NCBI RefSeq assembly: GCF_029867415.1
Contig: NC_081182.1
Coordinates: forward strand, 9,430,646 to 9,494,645
From: Vicia villosa
Lineage: Eukaryota; Streptophyta; Magnoliopsida; Fabales; Fabaceae
Direction of reading: 5' to 3'
DNA: 64,000 bases
Positions 45,154 to 58,216 of the stretch are shown here, piece after piece. The notes under the pieces were generated by a model. It saw only the letters and a program-made list of their open reading frames with translations, was not told the origin of the DNA and ran no database searches. The translations under genes were made by a program, and so were the position numbers. The first letter of the stretch is position 1. The number at the start of each line of letters is the position of its first letter.

Positions 45154-48100
45154 TTAAGATTTCACATCTGGTTTCATTTCCATGTGTCTCTCGATCAATT
45201 TGTCCACAAAAGGTCGAATCTGCATGTGTTAAGCATCCAGCCCAAACTCAGTGACGATTGAAAGAATTGATGGTTAAAAGCAAGCAGATAATCATTCCAA
45301 AATTAGGATTATTGCACAAATTTACAATAACTAATGCCAAAGTACCTTATTCTTCCGCTTGAAATCTAGAAACTCGCGAACAGTCATGGCTTTATCCGCA
45401 TCTGTGGATTGCTCCATGACCTGAAATTCAATCCCAGTAACATAAGAAATGGACAAAAGTGTTGACAAAGGTATACTCTAGAAAGGAGAAGTAAAGAATT
45501 GACGGGAAAAAATCACCTTGGCTATACTTTTCTTCATTATAGCCTTGTATGCATCCCTATCTAGTTTCTTTGCCTTATAAAGAGGCATAAGTAAAGATGC
45601 AACATAATCCGCAACCGCCTGTTTGATACAATCTGCTCCTCGAGAATGACTTTTTGAATCATGAGAATGACTTTTTGAATTCTCCTTATTCACAGTAACC
45701 TGTGAAATTGAGCTGTCATTTGCCACTCCATCATGCTTCCAGCTGGGTAACCTTGAACAGGCATTTGAATCCTCTTCATGTTTCAAATGTATGGCTGGAT
45801 TAGAAAAATCAGAACCCGCTGCCGCTGCTTGAGATTGCCACCTCTCTATGGCATGGTAATCTTTTACTCCCTCACCATTAGCCGAGTCAATCCAAGCTTT
45901 GGTGTATAAACTACTGTCCACGGCAACACTTTCTCCCGAGTGCTCTCTGAAATTCAAATGGCTTGCGATCTCAGTTGAATGACTCCGCTGTGACAGGTTA
46001 TCAGCTGACATTCTGGAATTATCAAGGTTAACACAAGCAGCAGAGAAATCAACAGACCAGTCCCTAACTCTGCAATTTCTAGAATCAATCTCTGAAATAC
46101 AATCTTGCTTTCCCGACAAGATACCACCAGACCGTTTTTTCCTAATATCATTCTCACCATTTTGTGAATATTGCTCCCGACTCTTAAATTTGTGGAATGA
46201 GGGTATCTTCGGAAGCTGGAGTTGCGTATTGCTCCTAACTTCAGCAGAAGTATATGCCTGCAATGAACAAAAACTACTGAATCTTTTGTGGAAACATGCA
46301 ACCTGTCAAGAGACAGTTAATGATCTTTGGATTCTTAATCAGTAATCGTGCATTATAATGCATGGATACTAGTACTATTTGATATACACAAATTTGATCT
46401 TTTAAAAACTACAAGAAAAACTGACAAATAACAATACAACAATTTATGTGTGAATTGTGCATTCTCTATAGTGTAAACTTGTTTCTGCTGTAAACATACT
46501 CTACCATCAATAGAAGTCAGTTTCTATAATTAAATTGTAATTTGGTACCTGTTTCTAACACGCATACAGTATTTTAGCACATGTTTATAGAAGTATTAAT
46601 TGATTTCAAGAAGCGCAATAAACATACCAACAGATTATTAGATTAGTATCAAAGCTTCAGAGAAACAAACCTCAGCCGCGGCAAGTGCTTTGGCACGAGC
46701 AGCTTCTGCAGCAGCAATAGCAGTTTTTTCTTCCTCGGACATAGCACAGTGGGTATCCTTCATCTCAGTGTCTATTGTTCCTGTCGAACCTTGGGATTTG
46801 GAAGAACTGATATCACGCCTTAAGTCATTTGCCGCTTGCTGATTCCCTTGCTTGCCATGTGATTTCTTCATTTGTACAATGGAAGCTGAATTAATTGCAG
46901 GAGTTAATATGCTCCCTTTATCCTCAAAAGTACTATGATGCATACTCAGAGGTGGTTTTCCTGATGCTGGGTCGTTAATTGATTTTCTCTTCGATATATC
47001 TCCAGCATTTGCCTGCCTTGACAGCTTTCGTCCTCCACTAGATGCCTTTTCCTTGCGGAAGACTTCAAGCCATACGCTAACCAACTGGCTTGCTATAGCA
47101 CGAATATCACGGCTAGTATGTACACAAACTTTTTCCTTTACTGTTTTTCCAATGCCTACACCAATAACTGAAAAAGTTAAGCCAAAAAAGTGAGGAAACT
47201 GTGGATAACATATTAAAAAGCCATTTGGAAGAGGGGTATATCTAGTGAGAAAGGGGCTTCTTATGTGAGAGTGAGGAACAATTATTAACCTTTAGATCAA
47301 AATAGATGGTTTAGATTAAAACACTCATTTTAATTAACACATGTGTCGCATAAAAAACTCTTTCACATAAGAGCTCATTTGGAATTATCTTATGATAGAT
47401 AGTAATTGTGATTTGTGAAGTGTTTAGAATGTCTTAAAGATTATTTCCCAAAATACCCATTAGCTGTTTTCAACCTATTTTCACAAGTTTTCAACTCAGG
47501 ATTAATCCTCATTCCCTCTTCGAATATATAAATAGTTTATACATAAGCCTTGATATAATAAGCGCTTACAGAATAAGTGCTTCATTGAGTAATTCACCCA
47601 ACTCTTCCTTAACATATAACCCCATCAGGACAGAATACTCTACCGAAACATAAACATATATATCACTAGATAAGAAAGACACCAACAAAGTTGATGTCAA
47701 ACTAAAATTATTTTTTGAAACATAATACACATTTTCATGCATAACACATCACCAAAACAATAAACATAGATACCTGATGAGCGCACAGCAAGTAAATCAG
47801 TCGAAACAAGCACAAGAAGACGCACACAGTGCCGCAAGAGTTGGGTGCCATCCTTCCCCATTGAGTCCTGTTTAAAAACATTAACCATGAAATACAAATA
47901 TACAATTTAAGAAAGTATCTCACCAAAGATAAAGATGTTTTACTTTTTCATGGCAAAGGGGGCAGGCACTATAAATAAAATTTGAACAAATTTGAAAATA
48001 ATACATCCAATGAGACAGTAGTACCAGTATCCATGAATTGAGAATGCTTAGCCCCCTTTTACTCCCAGCAAAGGACTTCAAGTTTTCAACAGGAAGACGT

Positions 48101-51100
48101 AGCAACTGTTTGGCAACATGCAAGCGCCCAGCATTGGTTTTTGCATTTAGGAACAAGTCCCTTAGTAAAGTTTCCCGGCTTAAGAGTCGAGCACCGTCCA
48201 AAGACTTCTTGTACAATATGTTAGAAAGCTGTGCTGCATCAAGTCTCTTTACAATGTCCCTAACTTCTTCTCTTTCAGTATCTGACTGTTTCAGTGCAGC
48301 CTCCACCGCCTCCACCTCTGCCGTATAATCATTTCCAGTGCTAAATAAGTCAATTAAGCGCACAGCCTCTCGGAGTCCACTCATCATTGCACCACCAACT
48401 GTATCCGGGTGCTCTTTGCAGGTTGCTTCACCAGCAAAAAACAGACAGTTATCAACTGGCCTCCCTAATATATCATAGTCTTCTCCCGATGCTCCAATAG
48501 CAACATAAGAGTAAGCACCATAGCTAAACGGATCCCTACCCCAATCAGTCACAACATATGCAACAGGATCAGGTACTGAAGCCTCCCCAAAAAGTTTTCG
48601 AAGAACCGTTAACGCATGGTTGGCGTGATCGGAAGAGCTTAAATTCTGACCATCTATGGCTGCTTTCCCAACCACTAATGCTATGAGGACCGGAGCCCCC
48701 ACTGTCTTCCTGACATTCCAGAACATAAAGCAGTGGCCTCTTCTGCTTGTCTCCTCAGCTGTTGCTCCAAAGTAGTCAACAGCATCATCCCAAAACACAC
48801 TTGGAAATTCCAAGACCACTTTATTGAGAACTCCAAATCCAAGACGCTCAATGGAAGAATATTTCCACGGGGGTAAAGGTGGAGAGAATTTTATAGTTTC
48901 AGCCTTCAAGCAGCCCAATGGAACAGTAATCAGAACAGCATCTCCAAAGAACTCATTGCCATTTGATGTAGAAACTTTGACTTTATTACCCGGGCCTGAT
49001 TCTGTGCTTCCATAAGACACATTTGTTACAGCATGGTTCAAATGGATGTCAAGCCCTTCTCCTAAAGATTCGACAACAGTGCTGTAACCCCCTTTAATCA
49101 TACAGTGAGCTCCTCCAAATCCTCCATACACATCGTCTTGATTCCAGTAGGGAAGAGAAACCTCCTTCAGCAGAGCAGCGCATCCATACTCCAAGTTAGC
49201 AAAGTGCCAATCCATAACCCTTCTTTCGAGGGGACTCAAGATCTCTTCCATTTCTCTGCCATGAATTATACCTCTTTTCGAACCAAATGAACCATCTGCG
49301 TAACTATTTTGTCTGTTATTTCTTCGAGAGCGTTCTAAACGGCGCCTCTTGAGGGCATATTCTAAACCATCTTCAAGGGACATTCGCATGGCCTGGTCAC
49401 CCTTCTGGGCAACAAGCAATACCATGTCATCAAGAAGACTATTGTATTCAGCTTCCAGTGCTTCATCCATATCTACAGGAACTTTTTGTCCCATCGCTAT
49501 GTCATATAGAGGACAGTCACTGTTTAGCACGGTCAACTCAAGACCCAACTGAGCACAAACCAATGCAGAAGGATCTGGTCTTCTCTCAGTAGCCACATCA
49601 GCCTCAACACCAGTGATTATACTAGCACCAAGATCCACAGGGACAGAAAGAGATGAGCGGTCTGTAAATACTCGACCCCCTATCCTACTCCTTGCCTCAA
49701 GTACAGTTACAGGAAATCCCAGACGTTGCAAGTGGCGAGCAGCAGTTAGACCAGCAGGACCGGCTCCAATGACAATCACTCTCTTTCTAACCTCTGAATC
49801 AGGATTCACAATATCACCTATTTGATCACCCAAGACAGATTTAACACAGGTAGACTCATTGCTTTGCTCAGAACTGTTAGCATTCCCGTGTATAATTTCA
49901 CTGAATCCATCCTGAATCCCACCTTTTTCCTGGCAATCATCACTCTTTCTTACTTCATGCTGCGTCATGTTTGATATATCCAGTGTCACCACATTAGCAT
50001 TCCTCCTGTCTTCTGTAGCATCAGTTGCCGGGTCTTTATTACCAACTATAAGACCGCACTTAACTTCTACAAAAGCATCTGATTTTTTAGCCTGACCAAC
50101 AATAAAGGAGACTCCATCTTCAGAGTCAGCAACAGAAGCATTATAACTTTCTTCATATCCTTTTTCTCCTACAAGTGTATAAGTATGCCTTGCACTATTT
50201 TCAGCATTGTCTTTTAGAGAAGCAATTCCAACATTTATATAACCCTGGGAAAAAAATGATAGAGTTCCGGTGATATCAATATTGACACAGTATGTTTTTG
50301 CCCAAAAAGAAAGCTATTGTGTGTTAATAATGACAAAAAAACTGGAAAAGTATACATTTAAATGAGCAAATAAAATGACAATCCATAGCTGAATAACATG
50401 AGGAACAGACTTACACATTGATCAAGAAATGTGTAGATATCCCTAATAAGAGAAGAGCGGGGAGGTTCATCCTCAGAAGGAGTATTATGAACCCCACAGT
50501 CAGCAAGAAGCAAAATACGAGTGATATCACAGCCCCAAAGAGCTAGGATCTGATTTCTGCAGTATATAAATTAAAAGATGAAGAATTTGTTTTTTTGAAT
50601 AAAAACAAAGAAGTATAATTTATAAGAAAAGGCTTTCCTTTTTTTAGCAAAACATATCTGTTAAAAATAAACATAAGCCTGAAGCTGAATCCAGTATATC
50701 CTAGCTTAAGAAACATATGTATTTCACAGCAAAGCTAAGCCGTTTCTAAAGATGCTCACGTGAATCTTTTAAGATTCATTATTTAAAAGAATTTTGCTTG
50801 AGTGCAAGAAGCAAAAAGAAACTAAAAATTAAATCCCGTCAAATAAAAGAATAAATCAACACTAAAAGCTAATCAAGCAAAAAATAGCAACGATGATACT
50901 GTGCAACAAGCAATGTGATAAAATAGCAACCGTAACGAAGTTCTGAATAGAAATAAGAAACAATAAGTAAGGATAGCAGCCCATGAACTTGAATAGAGTG
51001 AACATGACAGACAGCCCTCACAGCAATACATCCTTAAAATGTGAAAGTAAAAAGATAGCAATAAAGAAACTTTTTCAAAAATAAAAAAACAACAAAGGAG

Positions 51101-54100
51101 AGAAAGAGAGATGCTATTTGCAATTTAATGAACGCAACAGGTAAGGAACTCATAATCATACCATATAAATATACAATTGATCATCAATTAAAATCAGTCA
51201 AAAAAGGACTAAAATATTCAGTAGAAATTTAAGAAAAGTGACCATCTCTTAAATCTTTCAATTTCTAGGCAAATATAGGAGGAAGAGCCTGGGCCCTTGC
51301 CCTCCACAGCAATGAATCATCAGAGAATATAAAATTCAGAAACACACAATGGCCAAATAGTGAAAAGGATTTGAATCAACAAACAGGCTTCATTTTATAA
51401 CTGCTAACTTCCTATCCTTTTTCCCTCTTATTTATTTCCACAAACACAAAAACAAGGCGGTAACTTCCCAATCATAAAAGTGAATCTCTAAGAGGCCAGT
51501 TACAGAAGAAAAAGGAATAAGTGCATTGTTAATTCGATTCACTGTCACAGTTGAAAATAGTAGAGTAGAGAAAAATACAAATTATACAATTTGTTTTTCT
51601 TATTGAAAAAGGAGTAATTACTAATGACATGTTCACTAGAAAATAGTCCATTTGTAGCAAATCATATGCTAAGAATAAACAAATAAACTTGATATGAAAG
51701 CCTAAAAAGAAATACCAGAACATCTACTAGTGTACCATAGTGATTGGCCATATATTGTTTTGTAGCCTGTTGAAGAACATTTACCTATTTATTTGAGATT
51801 GCATTGTATTTGTAGGCCATAAATTGGGAGAAATTGAACCTACTCCAAACTTACAAAAGCATACCAAAAATGATAATAGATCCTATCATTACTGTTAATT
51901 TCAATGTGCACTCAACAGTTTAATATCTTTATTTCATGTTTAAGCAACCTAAACAAATAACACATTCAATCAACATTTTGAAAGGATGTAAAACCAAAAT
52001 ACACAGTGAATCATGTGAGCATTTGAAGCACAAGACACAGAGAAAACCAAAATACTGATACTGATGGAAGTAATCTTTCTATTGCAGCGCAATTTTTCCG
52101 AACACTAAGAATGGTGTAAGCAAATGCAAAGACTTGTTTGAAAATTTTAGTACTGACCTGCAATCTAAATATTCCTGGAGACCTCCTTTACGCTTTAAGA
52201 TTTCCTTAAATCTTATTTTCTCAACTGGACCAGCTTCATGGGCTTTCAATCCGGCAGATACTGCTACTGCATCACTTTCAGACTCTTCAACAACATTCAA
52301 AGAACGTTCAAGCTTCCCTCTTGGTTTAAGAATGCGCTCACCATCAACAACACCTTGGCTTTCAAGAAAAGCTTGGTCGTTTATTAAAACCTCCCAATCA
52401 ACATCCCCTTCATACGCCATGTCTCCATGCCGGCGCTTTTTTGTCTTGCGGCGAATAACAGCCGATGTCCTATCATCAAAGTTGGCTACCTCAGACGCAG
52501 AGGCATCATTTTCTGCAGAATTCTCATTCTCTTCTGGAATTGTACCCGGAGGGGAGGCACCTTCAGAGCATCTCTTGGCATAGAAACAATCACCACTTGC
52601 AAGAGAAATATTTTTAAATGTATTCTTGGAAGGTTGAGTCGGATCTAATACCGAACTGCATTTTGGAACATAGGCATCAGAGTCCTTTGGAATATTGAGT
52701 GTTTCTGAAGGTATCTCTGGGTGATTCGGCTGAACAGCCAATTCAGATTTATTTGTTTCATTGGACACTGAAGGATGTAAACAACCACCGGAAAAAGCAG
52801 AATCCTTTTTCAGCAAATCACCTGAAACAAAACCTTGCACTTCATCCTTTGTATCTATAGTAATCTGATCACCACAACTTCTGCCAGAGACAAACTTAGT
52901 TTCAGAATACACACCAGCATCTAATTCTGGTTGGCATCCAAAGAACGACATAACTCCATGTCTTGAGGATCCCTTTAATAATTTTTCAGAAACCTGATGA
53001 TTATTTTCACACAGCATATTCTCGGATGATCTAGCCAGCGGCTCGTAGTCACAAGGGGAGAACTTTTCTCTGTCTTTGGAAGTAAAATCACTGCATTTTG
53101 AAGGAATATTACACAATTCTACTTGGTCGTCAGTCAATTTTTTCTTGAGCTCGGTCTCAATAATTAGAGACACCCTTTCCCCCATTTTAGGAAGAGAAAT
53201 TGTGTCGGTGATTTCTTCAACGTCATGCAATATAACAGAGCACTTCTTTAAACCATCATTGATAATCAATTCTTGTAGTTCGGTCTTTTGGTCAGAAGGA
53301 GAACAAATGTCTTCAGATTGTACACAAGACAATGGCTGGCTATCTCCATAGCAGACGTTGGCTGGAAAACGGGGATCAGCTAATGGCCTGTCAGGAATGT
53401 TTGAATCGTGAATACCATCAGCAGTTTTGCTGGCACTTCTGGAGTCAGGGCTCAACCTGTCGTTCAACTTCTGGCCCCCACTGCCACATTTCTGCTCTGA
53501 ACTGACAGCGGTACAAGACTTGCTAACAAAATTCGATTGTGGTGTTCGTGACATTTCCGGCAAAGAATCTCCCATTGTTTCATCAGAAGTATGTTGCAGA
53601 CCAGCATTAAGCAAAAAACAAACCCCTTTTTCATCTTTTGGAGTATTTCTAGCCTCCTGTGCAACCAAATCACCATCAGACATGTTACCATCCTCGACTC
53701 CCTTCAGTGCCAAATCCACATAAGGTCCCTCTACTTTCATATCCATATCCAGATCAGAACCATTATCCCCACCACCCCTCCCCTCACATACACTGTCATT
53801 ATTCAACAAAGATCTTTCATCCAAACCTTCATACTGGCAAGAAACATTCAAAGTAGACACATTCCCTCCTGCATCTCTAGAACCCCGTTCTCTCTTAGGA
53901 CCCTTCAATCTCTTCCTAAAACATGCTAGGGTATCCTCCATACCTCCCAAATCCTTTCGTTCTACATCAACAAGCCCCCCAATGGAGTCAGCATTCTCGC
54001 CTCCTCCATTACCACCCGCCTCCTCCTCCTCCGGTGCCAAGCAAACCTTCTTATTCACACCGCCCGGCTTCCTTAGTTTAAATATCAGCTCATTATCATC

Positions 54101-54172
54101 AGAATCAATACCATCCTCCATCTCTTTAGCCCTCTTATTATTACTCCCACAAATCATATCTTCACCATCCAT
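45154..54172 (-). CDS. LDL3: LDL3-type lysine-specific histone demethylase
   Basis: FAD-dependent amine oxidase of the nuclear LSD1 family; Arabidopsis LDL3 removes H3K4me2 along transcribed genes. Minus-strand exons: 54172-52158, 50556-50415, 50244-48025, 47867-47774, 47167-46671, 46257-45517, 45420-45346, 45219-45154. All junctions are GT-AG and frames match, giving 5850 nt, 1949 residues. Residues 1-660 are low-complexity with a KTKKRRHG basic patch. The SWIRM domain spans exons 1-3 (FKEILKRKGGLQEYLDCR, NQILALWGCDITRILLLADC, then GYINVGIA). The FAD motif VIVIGAGPAGLTAARHL is near 875 and FAGEATCKEHPDTVGGAMMS near 1320. After it comes a helical TFIIS-N-like segment (LLRLPVENLKSFAGSKRGLS) and an Ala/Glu helix. 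The C-terminal region (VASLLMPLYKAKKLDRDAYK) resembles the RNA polymerase II-binding SRI domain. The start is the first ATG with family-like sequence. No disablement seen. Confidence 0.92.
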
Positions 54173-54199
54173 ATTTTCAACACAACCCTAGCTTTCCAA

Positions 54200-54530
54200 C
54201 AAAACCTCAATCCCTACTTCAATTTCCCAATGCAAAAACACCTAATGCAAACCATAACTTCATAATAAAGTTAAAAACCAAGCCTCAACCTCAATCCTAA
54301 TCCGAACATGAACATCAATAGACAAATAATCAACAAACTTAAACCTAATCCAACAATCTCAACGCAAATCACAGCACAAATACTCCCAAACACAAACAAA
54401 AATTCCAATAATCTTAATAAAACGTTGCTGTTACAATCAATCAGTGAATGGAACAACAAGAGTGAAGTACATGTAGTGAGTGAAATTGGTTGATGAATGT
54501 TGAAGGCAAAACCGATAGGAAGAGACTTAC
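54200..54530 (-). other. 5' UTR intron of LDL3 (candidate)
   Basis: A strong donor, CTGT|GTAAGTCTCTTCC (minus strand, GT at 54529-54530), lies downstream of the TATA-like box. AT-rich, T-biased sequence follows to near the start codon, with possible acceptors close to 54200. Transcript data are lacking, so the intron is inferred. The same donor context exists in the degenerate copy near 20190. Confidence 0.45.
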
Positions 54531-54655
54531 ACAGCAGAATACACAGTGTGTTGCAGCAGTGAGTAGATAGAGAGAGTTTGACGGAGGTGGAGTGTTCCTC
54601 GGCAATGGTGAGACTGATGATGATTTGTAGAGGGTGTTTGGGGGAAGAACCGTTT

Positions 54656-54665
54656 CTCTTATAAA
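54656..54665 (-). promoter_or_regulatory. TATA box of LDL3 (candidate)
   Basis: Minus-strand TTTATAAGAG about 480 bp upstream of the start codon and 120 bp upstream of the candidate UTR donor. The surrounding sequence is the most conserved non-coding part shared with the degenerate copy at 20320-20345. Confidence 0.5.
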
Positions 54666-55095
54666 TTGTGCCCACCAAGGACTTGTTTGGCTGAGGGAAA
54701 ATAATAGTAAAATCAAATTATCAATATTAATCACTTTTCACTTTCAATCTACTACATTAGTATCCTCATTTGATTTTATTTTTGATTGATACTAGTGTAT
54801 ATTTACTTGATGGGACAAGATCTAGCCTTGGAAATAAATAAATTGATTTTTAAAAAATCAAATCTATAAAAAAATTAAATTTTAAAATTTTGATTTTTAA
54901 TGGATGATGGAAGATCTTAGTGATACAATTCTAACTTTTGATTTTAGTAGTTTTATTAGCAAGACAATGACCGACTTTATAAAGTCTAACATGTTTTAAC
55001 TTCTTTTTTTTAATAAAATTTAAGTTTAACATCACCGCAGGACAAAAAATAATTTTTAGATGTTTATGAGTGATGCATGTTCAAAAATTTTAAAT

Positions 55096-55374
55096 TGTGT
55101 AATTTGTTGTTAGATATAACATTCAACTTTCACCTTAATATTAGAAATACTTCTCATTTTTCTAAACTTACATTTTATATATTTTATCTTACTTCTACTT
55201 AGATAAAAATCATGCACTTCTAAGACTCGTCCTCAAATTTCCAACCTCTTATTTAAATTCTCCCTCAATTCTTTAAGCCTATTGATGTCATCTGCAATGA
55301 ACTTATATTTCAATTCTAACTCTTGAATATTTTTTTGTAAGTACATCCAAGTCTAAATTAAAAATGTAAAAGGC
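55096..55374. other. intergenic, no gene seen
   Basis: AT-rich spacer upstream of the region duplicated at 17298-21040. Confidence 0.35.
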
Positions 55375-56560
55375 TTCGGGTTGATCCTTCGTGCAACCAA
55401 GAGTTATCGAAAAATCATATGTCTCTTCGCCCAGTGTCCTCCCACTAATCAAGACCACCTCATACATATCATGAATAGCTCGAATATAGTCAATCTTAAC
55501 CCTTTTTTATTCATGAATTCTCTTAAGACCTTTATAGGCACTCTATCATACGCCTTTTTCGAGTCAATGAAAATTAAGTGCAAGTCTTGTTGATCAATCT
55601 AACTTGCTTAATTACTCGTTGTAGTAGATAAATCGCTTCCATGGTCGACCTCCCAGACATAAAATTAAATTGATTACCAGTAATTTAAGTCTCTTCATTT
55701 AGTCCTAGTTCGATCATTATTACACATAACTTCATATGATGACTCATAAATTTAATCTATTTATAATTTGCACAAATTTACTTATTCCCCTTGTTTTTAT
55801 AGATCAAAATTAAAGTGTTTATTCTCTATCCATCCAACATTTATTTTGTCCTTATTATTTGTTAAAAAGTTTAGTGAACCACTTAATACATCTATCTCGA
55901 AGACTTTTCCACACTTTAATAGGTGTATGTTGTCCAACTCAACTACCTTATTATTACTCTTCATTTTTAATGCCTATTTTACCTCGTGTTTTTTAATCTG
56001 CCAATAATTAAAATAGTTTTGATCCTCTTGTTTAATGTCTAGCATGTCAGAGTCTGGTGAGATCTAATATTCTTCATTAAATAAATTGTAGAAACACCTC
56101 CACATCTATACTTTATATCTTTTTCTTGAACCAAAACTTTGTCTTCTTCATCCTTAACACACTTCACTTAATTCAAGTATTTTGTCTTTCCTTCTTTTCC
56201 TTTAGCAAACTTATATATTGATTTTTATTACTTCTTAATACCCAATGTTTGTTATAATATGTCAAAAGCTTCGATTCTTGTTTCTCTCACCACCTTTATA
56301 GTTTTTTTTTGTTTTTTTTATAATTTTCACAAGTTTCGACATCTTTACACTTGGATAAATCTTTAAAACATTTTTTTTAACTCTAACTTTACTCTGAACA
56401 TTTTGTGCTCCACCACCACGAGTCCTTACTCCTAGGTCCAAAATCTATCTATTCTTCCAATGTCTTTTTTGTGGTTACTTCAAACTTCCTTTAAAGATCT
56501 TGTGCTGGAAAATATTTTTTTTTCCACCCTTCAATATATGGAGCCTCATGGTGGCTTTTT
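55375..56560 (-). mobile_element. RTE-type LINE reverse transcriptase remnant
   Basis: Minus-strand homology in several frames: VKCVKDEEDKVLVQEKDIKY (near 56150), TLILIYKNKGN (near 55800), GRSTMEAIYLLQRVIKQ (near 55650) and IFIDSEKAYDRVPIKVLREF (near 55570). These are the pre-RT segment and RT motifs of RTE/L1-like plant elements. Many stops and indels; the catalytic FADD part is beyond the decayed end. No clear tail or target duplication. Confidence 0.7.
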
Positions 56561-57737
56561 ATATTCACTCTTTTTATTTACTCTTACATTCACAACCAAT
56601 ATTCTATGTTAGACAGTCAAATTTTCTCTTGATATAACCTTATAGTTCAAGCAAAATTCTAATATGAATTCTTAAAAAGAAATAAATATGTCAGAGAATA
56701 TGTAACCACACTCCTGAATGTGATAGGATAATCATATTGTTTCATAAATAAGGTATTAGTTATTGTAAGACCAAAAGCCGGAGAAAATCTAAAATGGATT
56801 CACCTTTCATATTTACCTCTCCTAAGGTAATACCCTTTATGCACTCTCTCATATCCTCACAATACACTTCCTCACTCCATTTATTGATCTAATTTATCAA
56901 AGTCCCAAATATTAAATCATAAGTTATCTAATCATTTTGCCTTTTCATACATCCACTTAGTTTCTTATAGGGACTTATAATCGATCTTCCTATAGACTAA
57001 TTCATACCACACAAAAAATTAATCTAGATATTAAAGGTTTGCAGTCATCATATGATGCATTATATGGTGAAGACTTTGTCCCACTAACTGGTTGTTCTGC
57101 CATAGAGGGTTATTTTTATTAGCACAACCTCCATTTTTTCATTGCTTCAACTTGGTTTACTCACGTGGTAGTTCAACTTTCTAATATTTTCTAATTGCAT
57201 TGAAACATCTTCAAGAAGGTACATTTCGTCGATGCCTTGCACTGAGAGAAATCATCTAGTTTGGATTTCATCATTAAGTAGGAAATAGAGCAAAAAATTT
57301 GGAGAATGGTTCTTATAGAGAGAGAAAAATTGATCCAATAAGACATTTTTTTCTTCAAGTGATGTTGTTGATGACGATGAATCTACTAAAAATATTTGGT
57401 GTGGTTTCCTTTGTAATATACTTAGTGGAGGGGTGTATCTACCATCACTCTGAAGATTAAGTTGTAACAATAATAAGTGTGAGATTTAGGGTTTTATAAT
57501 AGTGTGTACATGTATTTGAGTCCTTCTTTGGACTTTATAGTTATTGTTTTAGGCCTAGAGGCCTTAGAACCTTCTTTGGGACATGTTTCTCAAGGAGGAA
57601 GATGTCTTGATATCCTATGGTTGTTAGAAGACCATCCAATTAGGATCCTCTTTGGCTATAAAATGTGTCCATATCATAGTCAACCTTGCCTCCAGAGACC
57701 CGTGTAATCCAATTTTACATGGATTATGCATGGGTTT
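56561..57737. other. intergenic, one short unrecognised ORF
   Basis: AT-rich. A minus-strand frame of 72 codons at 57252-57470 (VDSSSSTTSLEEKNVLLDQF) could be a gene fragment; no family recognised. Confidence 0.3.
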
Positions 57738-58200
57738 TGTGAGAATTAGATTGAACTCTATTATGTCGAATGGTAGTTTATGGTTCGACAGGATTTATGC
57801 ATGCCGTCAAAGTATGTTCACATGTTGGTGTCGAAGACCTACATACTATAGTCGAAGTGTGTTCTAGTATGTGGGTGTCGAAATTCCAGGAATGTTAGTA
57901 TTTTGATGTGGGCCTTTTTGTAATGTTCAATTGTGTTAAGTTAGCTTGTAATGGGTATTTGTGTAAAAGACCATTAGTTTAGTATGTTAGGTTTATTATA
58001 AATAGCATATTATTTTTTCACCGTTGCATACTGCAAATCCTAATTTAGGGTGAGAGGATTATTTGTTATACTTATAACACTTGTAATCTTGATTTAAAGA
58101 GAAAGTAAAGAATAACAGTTATAACCAATTCCTTGTTGTTATTCTTGCTTCCCATTGGGTTCCATATTATACATTGTTTATGGCATCATTTTTCACAACA
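57738..58200 (+). repeat. 5' LTR of the Tork-like element
   Basis: 463 bp. Contains repeated GTCGAAG/TCGAC motifs, a TATAAATAGCAT box near 57999, and GTAATCTTGATTTAAAGAG before the end. The following bases (AAGTGGTGCGGTGAGC) give a poor match to known plant primer sites. Confidence 0.88.
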
Positions 58201-58216
58201 AAGTGGTGCGGTGAGC

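Noticed and set aside
48038..49825. Several plus-strand frames opposite LDL3
   Set aside because: Antisense shadows of the long LDL3 exon 3; no independent features.
52134..54191. Plus-strand frames opposite LDL3 exon 1
   Set aside because: Shadows of the coding exon; the same shadows recur in the degenerate copy at 18530-19665.
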